DNA of 64,000 bases from Hungatella sp. UBA4396 (GTDB lineage Bacteria; Bacillota; Clostridia; Lachnospirales; Lachnospiraceae). Both the position numbers and the translations under genes were made by a program. How positions within the stretch are numbered: the stretch's first letter is position 1; each line of letters begins with the position of its first letter. Of this stretch, positions 8,009 through 15,268 are shown piece after piece. The DNA is taken from NCBI GenBank assembly GCA_002389905.1, contig DGRE01000071.1, positions 124,001 through 188,000 of the forward strand, given 5' to 3'. The notes under the pieces are model-generated. The model was given only the letters and a program-made list of their open reading frames with translations. It was not told the DNA's origin and made no database searches.

Positions 8009-10084
8009 GTGAAATTTATCATTAAACATGAAATACCGGGAAGGCTGCGGGTTCATTTTGACCAGCCCCGGATGACCTGCAGGGAGGCAGATACCCTGTT
8101 GTATTACCTTCATTGCCTGAAAAGTGTTACCGGTGTGAAGGTTTACGAACGAACTGCCGATGCCTCTGTCTGCTATGTGGGAGACAGGGACGAGGTCATT
8201 GCCGCTTTGCGCCGTTTCCGGTATGAATCCGTCAATGTGCCCTCAGGCGTCATTGAACATTCCGGCCGGGAGCTGAATGCCAGTTACCAGGAAAAGCTGG
8301 TGAAGAGAGTGGTCATGCGGACCGTGGGAAAGTATCTTCTTCCTGCGCCTCTGGGAAGCATTCTCATTGGAATCAGATCAGCAAAATATATCTGGACAGG
8401 GCTTAAAAGCCTTTTAAAGGGCAGGCTTGAAGTGTCAGTCTTAGATGCTGTTGCCATTGGAGTCTCCGTAGTGAGGGGAGAAATGGGGACAGCAGGCTCT
8501 GTCATGTTTTTGCTTGGAATCGGAGAGCTTTTAGAGGAATGGACCCATAGGAAATCAGTGGGAGATTTAGCCAGAAGCATGTCTTTAAACATCAGCCGGG
8601 TATGGCTCCTTGCCGATGGGCAGGAGGTGCTGGTAGATGCTTCCTCTATTGTGCCCGGAGATAAGGTTGTGGTTCATGTGGGAAATGTCATCCCATTTGA
8701 CGGAATTGTGGCTTCCGGAGAAGCCATGGTCAACCAGTCCTCCATGACCGGAGAATCTCTTCCGGTGAGGAAGGAAACCGACGGATACGTGTATGCAGGA
8801 ACAGTGGTGGAAGAAGGCGGGCTGGTCATTGATGTGAAGGAAGTGTCAGGCTCCACCAGATTTGAAAAGATTGTCACCATGATCGAGGAATCGGAAAAGC
8901 TGAAATCAGCCGTAGAGGGCCGGGCAGGCCGTCTGGCTGATAAGCTGGTGCCTTATACCCTTGCGGGAACGGGACTTACCTGGCTTCTTACCAGAAATGT
9001 CACGAGGGCTCTGTCTGTGCTGATGGTGGACTTTTCCTGTGCTTTAAAGCTTGCCATGCCTATTTCTGTGCTTTCGGCTATCAGAGAGGCCAGCATGTAC
9101 CATATTTCTGTCAAGGGAGGGAAGTATCTGGAGGCGGTTGCAGAGGCGGTCACCATTGTCTTTGACAAGACCGGAACCCTAACAAAAGCCAGGCCCACCA
9201 TGAAGGAAGTGGTGGTCTTCGGGGAACAGAACCCGGATGAAATGCTTCGGATCGCCGCCTGCCTGGAAGAGCATTTTCCTCATTCCATGGCAAAGGCAGT
9301 GGTAAATGCCGCCAAGGAGCGGGGGCTGGAGCATGAAGAGATGCATTCCAAGGTGGAGTACATCGTGGCTCATGGCATTGCTTCCTTTATAAACGGCAGA
9401 AAGGTAGTCATCGGAAGCCATCATTTTGTGTTTGAAGATGAGAAGTGTACGGTGGATGAACAGCACAGTAAGCAGTTTGAAAACCTGCCGGAGGACTGTT
9501 CCCATCTCTATCTGGCTATGGACCAGAGGCTTTCTGCTGTCATCTGCGTGGAAGATCCCCTTCGGGAGGAAGCTGCCGCAGTAGTAAATTCCTTAAAAAA
9601 GGCCGGAATCCGCAAGGTGGTCATGATGACCGGAGACAGTGAGCGGACTGCCGCTGCTGTTGCGGCAAAGGTAGGCGTTGACGAATATTATTCTGAGGTG
9701 CTGCCTGAGGAAAAGGCACGTTTTGTAGAAAAGGAAAAGGCATCAGGCAATGTGGTTATTATGGTAGGAGACGGAATCAACGATTCCCCGGCCCTGTCTG
9801 CGGCTGATGTGGGAATTGCAATCAGCGACGGCGCTGAAATTGCCAGAGAGATTGCGGACATTACCATTGCTGCGGACAATCTTTATGAGATTGTTACCTT
9901 AAAACTGCTGAGCGACAGCCTGATGAAGAGGATTCAAAAGAATTACAGGAATATTGTGGGCTTTAATACGGGCCTGATCCTGCTGGGAGTGGGAGGAATG
10001 ATAACTCCTTCTGTTTCGGCTCTCCTTCACAATACATCTACCTTGGGGATCAGCCTTGCCAGTATGCAGAATCTGCTGGATTAA
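8009..10084 (+). CDS. P1B-type heavy-metal ATPase lacking the CPC motif
   Basis: A 691-residue metal-pumping P-type ATPase. It has TGES (247-250) in the actuator domain, phosphorylated D386 in DKTGTLT and GDGIND (from 587). Two points are unusual. The N-terminal 90 residues look like a heavy-metal-binding fold (PGRLRVHF...) but have no CxxC. The metal-site helix reads D-F-S-C344-A-L-K with a later MP (350-351), instead of CPC or SPC, so the transported ion is unlikely to be Cu+ or Zn2+ by simple homology. GTG start with AGAGGA upstream. It sits behind the feo-Fur unit and beside a small membrane protein, which suggests iron, possibly a ferrosome-type (FezB-like) pump. The substrate is inference. 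Confidence 0.9.
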   Translation: MKFIIKHEIPGRLRVHFDQPRMTCREADTLLYYLHCLKSVTGVKVYERTADASVCYVGDRDEVIAALRRFRYESVNVPSGVIEHSGRELNASYQEKLVKRVVMRTVGKYLLPAPLGSILIGIRSAKYIWTGLKSLLKGRLEVSVLDAVAIGVSVVRGEMGTAGSVMFLLGIGELLEEWTHRKSVGDLARSMSLNISRVWLLADGQEVLVDASSIVPGDKVVVHVGNVIPFDGIVASGEAMVNQSSMTGESLPVRKETDGYVYAGTVVEEGGLVIDVKEVSGSTRFEKIVTMIEESEKLKSAVEGRAGRLADKLVPYTLAGTGLTWLLTRNVTRALSVLMVDFSCALKLAMPISVLSAIREASMYHISVKGGKYLEAVAEAVTIVFDKTGTLTKARPTMKEVVVFGEQNPDEMLRIAACLEEHFPHSMAKAVVNAAKERGLEHEEMHSKVEYIVAHGIASFINGRKVVIGSHHFVFEDEKCTVDEQHSKQFENLPEDCSHLYLAMDQRLSAVICVEDPLREEAAAVVNSLKKAGIRKVVMMTGDSERTAAAVAAKVGVDEYYSEVLPEEKARFVEKEKASGNVVIMVGDGINDSPALSAADVGIAISDGAEIAREIADITIAADNLYEIVTLKLLSDSLMKRIQKNYRNIVGFNTGLILLGVGGMITPSVSALLHNTSTLGISLASMQNLLD

Positions 10085-10106
10085 GTTTTCTGGCATGGCA
10101 GCAGGA

Positions 10107-10135
10107 TTGACATTCCGGTGTTCTTGTTGTATACT
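10107..10135 (+). promoter_or_regulatory. Promoter of the thiamine-uptake operon
   Basis: TTGACA (10107-10112), 17-bp spacer, TATACT (10130-10135): near-consensus sigma-A promoter just upstream of the TPP riboswitch. Confidence 0.85.
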
Positions 10136-10151
10136 TGCTGTGACAATTGAA

Positions 10152-10240
10152 AAGGGGTGCTGGAAGATAGTCCGGCTGAGATAAAACACTTTTGTTCTAA
10201 ACCCTGTAACCTGATCTGGATAATGCCAGCGTAGGAAACT
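10152..10240 (+). ncRNA. TPP (thiamine pyrophosphate) riboswitch
   Basis: It contains the Thi-box signatures in order: GGGGTGC, GGCTGAGAT, ACCCTG, ACCTGATCTGGATAATGCC and AGCGTAGGAA. This is the TPP aptamer, with the variable P3 arm between GAGAT and ACCC. It lies between a strong promoter and an intrinsic terminator in front of a four-gene thiamine-related uptake operon, so it should shut transcription off when TPP is abundant. Confidence 0.96.
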
Positions 10241-10257
10241 TTCAGGCTCGCCTGTTT

Positions 10258-10285
10258 ACCCGCCAGTATATCCGGCGGGTTTTTT
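10258..10285 (+). terminator. Riboswitch-controlled attenuator hairpin
   Basis: ACCCGCC (10258-10264) pairs with GGCGGGT (10274-10280) and runs into six T residues. It ends about eight bases before the ribosome site of the first gene, so the likely mechanism is premature termination on TPP binding. Confidence 0.9.
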
Positions 10286-10309
10286 AATATGAGAAAAGGA
10301 GAAAAAAAT

Positions 10310-10606
10310 ATGAATGCAAGCGTAGCAATCCAGACTTTGCCTGAGGCAAAAAATGATGAGGAATTAATCCGTATTGTTGATGAGGTAATAGCCTATATTA
10401 AAAGCACAGGACTTAATTATTATGTAGGGCCTTTTGAAACGGCTATTGAAGGCGATTATGATGAACTGATGGATATTGTCAAGGAGTGCCAGCATATCGC
10501 TGTCCGGGCAGGAGCGCCTTCTGTTGCCGCTTATATTAAGGTGACCTATAAGCCGGAAGGAGATGTGCTCACCATTGAAAAGAAAGTCACAAAGCATCAC
10601 CAATAG
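10310..10606 (+). CDS. Thiamine-binding protein, MTH1187/YkoF-like
   Basis: A 98-residue ferredoxin-like-fold protein of the MTH1187/YkoF group that binds thiamine or related pyrimidines. Visible family features are the N-terminal strand ASVAIQTLP, then VDEVIAYIKSTGLNYYVGPFETAIEGDYDELMDIVKECQ and the final strand VAAYIKVTY. The ATG at 10310 follows AAAGGAG at 9-bp spacing; an in-frame ATG at 10289 lacks a ribosome site. First gene after the TPP riboswitch and overlapping the permease gene. It may deliver substrate to the transporter or sense it; its exact role in this family is not settled. Confidence 0.88.
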   Translation: MNASVAIQTLPEAKNDEELIRIVDEVIAYIKSTGLNYYVGPFETAIEGDYDELMDIVKECQHIAVRAGAPSVAAYIKVTYKPEGDVLTIEKKVTKHHQ

Positions 10607-11336
10607 GATGTGGTCCTGGTCTGCCATTGTACTGATTCTGGTTTTTTGGCAGGCCGTGACATCCTTTGGCCTGGTGGACGCTTTTTTGCTTCCTTCTCCG
10701 ACCAGTGTGGGAAAAGCCTTTATAAAGGAATTTCCCGCATTGGCAGGACATGCCAGGATCACCCTTACAGAGGCTTTTATAGGGCTTTTTCTGGGGGTGG
10801 CGGTAGGGTTTGGAATGGCTGTGGTCATGGATCATTTTGACGGACTTTATAAGGCTTTTTATCCCTTAATTGTCTTGTCCCAAACCGTTCCTACCGTAGC
10901 CATTGCACCGCTGCTGGTTTTGTGGTTTGGTTATGAAATGACGCCAAAGGTTATCCTGATTGTCATAACCACCTTTTTCCCCATTACGGTGGGGCTGCTT
11001 ACCGGCTTTAAGGCCGCAGACCCGGATGCTGTAAATCTTCTTAAGGCAATGGGAGCGGGAAGGATGCAGATATTCCGCTATATTAAGCTGCCGGGCGCCA
11101 TGGGACAGTTTTTTGCCAGTCTGCGGATATCGGCTTCTTATGCAGTGGTGGGAGCAGTTATTTCCGAATGGCTGGGAGGCTTTGGAGGACTTGGAGTTTA
11201 TATGACCAGGGTGAAAAAGGCATTTGCATTTGACCGGATGTTTGCGGTTATTTTTCTCATATCAGTTATCAGCCTTTTGCTTATGAAGGGCGTTGAATTG
11301 CTCTCGAGGAAATGTATGCCTTGGGAACGTGAATGA
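10563..11336 (+). CDS. ABC transporter permease for thiamine/pyrimidine precursor
   Basis: A 257-residue BPD-type permease with about six membrane helices and the cytoplasmic EAA-like loop DAVNLLKAMGAGRMQIFRYIKLPGA that contacts the ATPase. It belongs to the nitrate/taurine/ThiX-type group. The start is uncertain: the ATG at 10563 overlaps the upstream gene by 44 nt but sits directly on AAGGAG, while an ATG at 10608 gives no overlap and a weak site. The neighbours (TPP riboswitch, thiamine-binding protein, NMT1-like binding protein, ATPase) indicate import of thiamine or hydroxymethylpyrimidine. Confidence 0.9.
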   Translation: MCSPLKRKSQSITNRMWSWSAIVLILVFWQAVTSFGLVDAFLLPSPTSVGKAFIKEFPALAGHARITLTEAFIGLFLGVAVGFGMAVVMDHFDGLYKAFYPLIVLSQTVPTVAIAPLLVLWFGYEMTPKVILIVITTFFPITVGLLTGFKAADPDAVNLLKAMGAGRMQIFRYIKLPGAMGQFFASLRISASYAVVGAVISEWLGGFGGLGVYMTRVKKAFAFDRMFAVIFLISVISLLLMKGVELLSRKCMPWERE

Positions 11337-11348
11337 GATGGGAGAATC

Positions 11349-11388
11349 TATACCATTATGCCCAAAGAACATGGGAAGAAAAGAGGAA
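11349..11388 (+). repeat. Dispersed hairpin repeat, family 2, copy in the thi operon
   Basis: This copy shares its core (TATACCATTATGCCC, spacer, CATGGG, then an A/G-rich AAGAAAAGAGGAA) with copies at 27511, 32201 and 42601. It lies immediately upstream of the binding-protein start and supplies its AGAGGA ribosome site. It lacks the leading small hairpin seen in the other copies. Confidence 0.6.
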
Positions 11389-11390
11389 CT

Positions 11391-12470
11391 ATGAAAAAGA
11401 GAAGTTTTGCAATATTAGCCGCAGCTATGGCAGCGGCGGCTTTAACAGCCTGCGGCGGCAAAAGCAGTCAGACAGGCAGCAGCCAGGCCGGAAGTACAGC
11501 CGCCAGTGAGGCAGGCAGCACAGCTTCCGCTGAAACAAGCAGCACTGGGGCAAATGATGGGCAGGATTTAAAAAAGATCACATTTGTTCTGGACTGGACC
11601 CCGAACACCAACCACACAGGGCTTTACGTTGCCCAGGAAAAGGGATATTTTAAAGAGGCAGGTCTTGAAGTGGAGATCGTCCAGCCGCCGGAGGACGGAG
11701 CTGAGGTGCTGGTGGCATCAGGCAAGGCCCAGTTCGGCATTTCCTTTCAGGACAGCATGGCTCCGGCTTTGACAGGAGACACAGCCCTGCCCATTACAGC
11801 GGTGGCGGCAGTGATTCAGCACAATACTTCAGGGATTATTTCCAGAAAGGGAGAAGGCATGGACTCTCCTAAGGGTCTGGAAGGGAAAAAATATGCCACC
11901 TGGGATTTGCCGGTGGAGAAGGCCATGGTTGAGGACGTTATGACAGCTGCTGGAGGCGATTTTTCCAAGGTTCAGCTCATTCCCAGCACAGTAACCGATG
12001 AGGTTTCCGCCCTTCAGTCAAAAAGCGTAGATGCTATCTGGATTTTTTACGCCTGGGCAGGTGTGAAGATGGAGGTGGAGAACCTTCCTACCGATTACTT
12101 TGCCTTTGCTGACATCAATCCTGTTTTTGATTATTACACCCCTGTGGTCATAGCGGGAAATGAGTTCTTAAAGCAGGACCCGGAGACAGCCAGAGCATTT
12201 TTAAGTGCATTGAGCCAGGGATATGAGGATGCTGTAAATGATCCGGAGGAGGCAGGCCGGATTCTTTTAAAAGCGGCTCCGGAGCTTGATGAAGAGCTGG
12301 TAATGGCCAGCCAGAAATACCTGGCAGACCAGTATAAGGCAGACGTGGATGTGTGGGGCTATATGGACCCGGAACGCTGGAACCGTTTTTACGTCTGGCT
12401 CAATGAAAAGGGCCTTTCAGAAGAAATTCCTGAAAATACAGGCTTTACCAATGATTATCTGCCCCAATAA
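11391..12470 (+). CDS. Substrate-binding lipoprotein, NMT1/THI5-like (ThiY type)
   Basis: A 359-residue extracellular binding protein. Signal peptide with lipobox LTAC (Cys21), then a Ser/Gly/Thr-rich linker to about residue 55. The domain opens with FVLDWTPNTNHTGLYVAQEKGYFKEAGLEVEI, the typical NMT1/THI5 block of proteins that bind the thiamine pyrimidine. I use the ATG at 11391, which begins the MKKRSF signal peptide and has AGAGGA upstream; a longer frame from 11358 would put charged residues before the signal. It completes an importer with the flanking permease and ATPase. Pyrimidine as ligand is likely but inferred. Confidence 0.92.
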   Translation: MKKRSFAILAAAMAAAALTACGGKSSQTGSSQAGSTAASEAGSTASAETSSTGANDGQDLKKITFVLDWTPNTNHTGLYVAQEKGYFKEAGLEVEIVQPPEDGAEVLVASGKAQFGISFQDSMAPALTGDTALPITAVAAVIQHNTSGIISRKGEGMDSPKGLEGKKYATWDLPVEKAMVEDVMTAAGGDFSKVQLIPSTVTDEVSALQSKSVDAIWIFYAWAGVKMEVENLPTDYFAFADINPVFDYYTPVVIAGNEFLKQDPETARAFLSALSQGYEDAVNDPEEAGRILLKAAPELDEELVMASQKYLADQYKADVDVWGYMDPERWNRFYVWLNEKGLSEEIPENTGFTNDYLPQ

Positions 12471-12488
12471 AACGATCAGGAGAAGACC

Positions 12489-13229
12489 ATGGCACATTTG
12501 AAGGCAGAGGACATAACCAAGTCCTTTGATGGAAGAACCATTATAAAAGGAGTTTCCTTAGAGCTTTCAGAAGGGGAGCTGGTGTCCCTCTTAGGGGTCA
12601 GCGGAGGAGGAAAGACAACTCTGTTTCACATTCTGGCAGGAATCAGCCTGCCGGATGAAGGCCATGTATATCTGGATGGACAGGATATCACGGGAAAACC
12701 AGGGCTTGTCAGCTACATGCTTCAAAAGGACCTTCTTCTGCCTTACCGGACCATTGTGGATAACGTGGCCCTTCCTCTGATCATTAAGGGGATGAAGAAA
12801 AAGGAAGCAAGGGAAAAGGCAGGGGCTTATTTTGAGAAATTCGGCCTGGAGGGAACGGAGAAGCAGTACCCCTCCCAGTTGTCCGGAGGAATGAGGCAGA
12901 GGGCGGCTCTTTTGAGAACTTACCTGTTTTCCGGCAGCATTGCCCTTTTGGATGAGCCCTTTTCTGCCCTGGATATGCTGACAAAGGCCAGGATGCATGA
13001 GTGGTATTTAAAAGTGATGGAGGAAATCAGGTTATCCACTCTTTTTGTCACTCATGACATTGATGAGGCCATTCTGCTCTCAGACCGAATCTGTCTGCTG
13101 ACCGGAGCGCCTGGAAGGATCACCAAAGAGATCATCATAAAGGAGCCAAGGCCAAGGGGAAAGGACTTCTCCGTTTCAGCGGAATTCATGGAGTATAAAA
13201 GAGAGATTTTAAAATATCTGGAAGGCTGA
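12489..13229 (+). CDS. ABC transporter ATP-binding protein (ThiZ type)
   Basis: A 246-residue ATPase with Walker A GVSGGGKT (36-43), signature LSGGMRQRAAL, Walker B IALLDEP, D-loop SALD and switch THDIDEA. It is of the nitrate/sulfonate/ThiZ type. Last gene of the riboswitch-controlled operon; 18 bp after the binding protein and followed by a terminator. It powers uptake of the thiamine-related substrate. Confidence 0.93.
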   Translation: MAHLKAEDITKSFDGRTIIKGVSLELSEGELVSLLGVSGGGKTTLFHILAGISLPDEGHVYLDGQDITGKPGLVSYMLQKDLLLPYRTIVDNVALPLIIKGMKKKEAREKAGAYFEKFGLEGTEKQYPSQLSGGMRQRAALLRTYLFSGSIALLDEPFSALDMLTKARMHEWYLKVMEEIRLSTLFVTHDIDEAILLSDRICLLTGAPGRITKEIIIKEPRPRGKDFSVSAEFMEYKREILKYLEG

Positions 13230-13265
13230 TAAAAGGCCCTGGATGGAAATAGGACAGATCATAAG

Positions 13266-13303
13266 AAAATCCGTGGAATAGCAGCTGGCTCCGCGGATTT
13301 TTT
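13266..13303 (+). terminator. Terminator of the thiamine-uptake operon
   Basis: AAATCCGTGGA pairs with TCCGCGGATTT (one G-U pair) around a 12-base loop and is followed by a T run. Confidence 0.85.
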
Positions 13304-13339
13304 ATAATTATAATAAGGGATTTAAAGATCAGGAATCCT

Positions 13340-13367
13340 TTGACAATACAGGAAGTAATGATATAAT
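13340..13367 (+). promoter_or_regulatory. Promoter of the EamA transporter gene
   Basis: TTGACA (13340-13345), 16-bp spacer, TATAAT (13362-13367). Confidence 0.8.
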
Positions 13368-13419
13368 CATGAGAGTGACTTAAGAAGAGAGCGATAATGG
13401 ACAACAAAGGAGAAGAAAA

Positions 13420-14301
13420 GTGAAAGTTCTTGAAAAGCATCCCATGATTATGATTATCATTGGAGTGATAGGAATCTCTGTCTCTGCAATTTTTGTAAAA
13501 TATTCCGATGCCCCCTCCGTGGTGACGGCAGCTTACCGCATTTTGTGGACGGTTGGCATTATGTCTCCTCTGGTATTTGGAAGCAGGGAAGTGCGGAAGG
13601 AATTGAAGCAAACAGATAAGAAGACGGTTGTTTTGTGCGCGGTGAGTGGTATGTTTCTGGCTCTTCATTTTGTGGCCTGGTTTGAATCCTTAAATCAGAC
13701 CTCTGTGGCAAGTTCCACCGCTATTGTCTGCACCGAGGTGATCTGGGTGGCCCTGGGATTTGTCCTGTTTTTGAAAGGGAGTATGGGACGGGCTGCTGTT
13801 TTCAGCATAGCAATCACGGTTCTTGGAAGCCTGCTTATTGCTTTTTCCGATTACTCTGCCGGAGGAGATAACCTGTATGGGGATGGGCTGGCTCTGGCAG
13901 CAGCCGTATGTTCAGCCATATATACCCTGATTGGGCGTGAGGTCCGCAAGGGAATGTCAACCACCTCATATACTTATTTTGTTTACGTATTCTGTGCCCT
14001 GACACTCTGTATTTCTGCTGTGGCAGCAGGAATCCCCTTTACTGGGTATGGAGTCCGCTCTGTGGTTGTAGGGCTTTTGCTGGCCGTGTTTTCTACCTTG
14101 CTTGGACACAGCATTTTCAGTTGGTGCTTAAAATACTTGTCCCCTTCCTTTGTGTCCGCTTCCAAGCTTTGTGAACCGGCTGTGGCCGCTTTGTTTGCTG
14201 CCTTTCTCTTTGGGGAAATTCCGGTCCTTTTACAGGTTATAGGCGGGGTTATTACCATTGGAGGAGTGCTTCTTTACTCCAGAGTGGAGAAAAACCGGTA
14301 G
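13420..14301 (+). CDS. EamA/DMT-family membrane transporter
   Basis: A 293-residue protein with about ten membrane helices arranged as two EamA repeats (roughly 8-140 and 155-288). Each repeat ends in the usual Gly-rich helix, and the second has the SxLGHSIFSWCLKYLSPSFVSASKLCEPAVAALFA pattern of drug/metabolite transporters. The start is a GTG at 13420 with AAAGGAG upstream. It is a single-gene unit with its own promoter and terminator. These proteins export metabolites or amino acids; nothing here tells the substrate. Confidence 0.9.
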   Translation: MKVLEKHPMIMIIIGVIGISVSAIFVKYSDAPSVVTAAYRILWTVGIMSPLVFGSREVRKELKQTDKKTVVLCAVSGMFLALHFVAWFESLNQTSVASSTAIVCTEVIWVALGFVLFLKGSMGRAAVFSIAITVLGSLLIAFSDYSAGGDNLYGDGLALAAAVCSAIYTLIGREVRKGMSTTSYTYFVYVFCALTLCISAVAAGIPFTGYGVRSVVVGLLLAVFSTLLGHSIFSWCLKYLSPSFVSASKLCEPAVAALFAAFLFGEIPVLLQVIGGVITIGGVLLYSRVEKNR

Positions 14302-14343
14302 AATATTCTGCTGGTTCAGTTGAAATGAATACAGGATAATGTG

Positions 14344-14376
14344 AAAACCGCAGAATACTGTTCCTTCTGCGGTTTT
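14344..14376. terminator. Bidirectional terminator between convergent genes
   Basis: AAAACCGCAGAA (14344-14355) pairs with TTCTGCGGTTTT (14365-14376) across a nine-base loop; A and T tracts serve both strands. Confidence 0.88.
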
Positions 14377-14390
14377 TCCTGTCATTTCTT

Positions 14391-14900
14391 TTAAGGCGTT
14401 TGCTCAGGAGAGCAGAACACAATCACCTTTGAAGGGGTGGTAATAGCCGGAATGCTTCGTGTAGTAAACATGTAAAGGACCAGAAGATAGTGATTTGACG
14501 GCGGGTAGAAAAAGAACTGACCGTTGGAAAGGAGTATCTGCGTATCATAGTTATTGGTCAGACTCAGCTTCAGGGTGTTGTCCGAGTTGACAAGATTTTC
14601 GTCAAAGTAATCAAGCATGGCCTGGCGTCCATCCGTATCCCGTACCAGGGCGATGGCTTTAAACTGGGGTGGATAAATGAGAGGAACGGGAGCCATTGTG
14701 TCATAAATGGCTATGATGGAATCACCGGCTATAAAAGTATGCTGCTCCAGAACGTAGGTCTGGGAAGTGACGATTAAATTGACCTGGCCCAGGCTCTGGC
14801 TCATCATGGAAAGCATCAGAGAGCAACTGGCATTGTCATGGGAGGTCCTTAACGGTGTAACGGAACTGACTATTCCGTAAATGGAGGCATAACGTGTCAT
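14391..14900 (-). CDS. Hypothetical protein of 169 residues
   Basis: I do not recognise this protein. It has no signal peptide or membrane helix. It is mixed alpha/beta and polar, with the pattern HDNASCSLMLSMMSQSLGQVNLIVTSQTYVLEQHTFIAGDSIIAIYDTMAPVPLIYPPQFKAIALV resembling nucleic-acid-binding OB-type or stress-response beta proteins, though this is only an impression. An AGAAGG ribosome site lies six bases before the ATG. It stands alone, convergent to the EamA transporter and with a long non-coding region (14901-15268) upstream. Codon use looks like that of its neighbours. Confidence 0.7.
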   Translation of the reverse strand: MTRYASIYGIVSSVTPLRTSHDNASCSLMLSMMSQSLGQVNLIVTSQTYVLEQHTFIAGDSIIAIYDTMAPVPLIYPPQFKAIALVRDTDGRQAMLDYFDENLVNSDNTLKLSLTNNYDTQILLSNGQFFFYPPSNHYLLVLYMFTTRSIPAITTPSKVIVFCSPEQTP

Positions 14901-15071
14901 AGAAACCTTCTACATTATTCTTTACCATATCTTATGAAGACAGGAGTAACTGTATGAACTCTTTTGTTGGAAATAAGTCCGCCATGCACATTTATAATTT
15001 GGCGGATGGAGTATATTTTTGGAGACTGAGGTACTGGCCGCCAAATTATTCATGTCGGGCGTTCGCCCTAT

Positions 15072-15136
15072 AGAAATATTAGTTTAAACAGTGCTTAGTG
15101 AGCGAGCTCACATGCACTGTTTAGAGTAATATTTCT
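15072..15136. repeat. 65-nt three-helix palindrome in a 370-bp intergenic region
   Basis: Three nested arm pairs: AGAAATATTA (15072-15081) with TAATATTTCT (15127-15136); AAACAGTGC (15086-15094) with GCACTGTTT (15114-15122); GTGAGC (15098-15103) with GCTCAC (15106-15111). All 25 arm positions pair. There is no T-run, so it is not a simple terminator. The rest of 14901-15268 holds only the promoter listed next. Confidence 0.85.
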
Positions 15137-15195
15137 GCATGGCTCATTGGTGATGCAAATCGTAATAAAAAAGTCAAGAAATATACCATAAATAT

Positions 15196-15226
15196 TTAGA
15201 CATATTTCGCATATATAAGTTATAAT
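15196..15226 (+). promoter_or_regulatory. Probable promoter of the L,D-transpeptidase gene
   Basis: TTAGACA (15196-15202) as a weak -35, 18-bp spacer, TATAAT (15221-15226), 43 bp before the start codon. Confidence 0.55.
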
Positions 15227-15268
15227 AATCAGTGATTATGAAAAGTATAGCAAAGAGGTAGGAAATAG

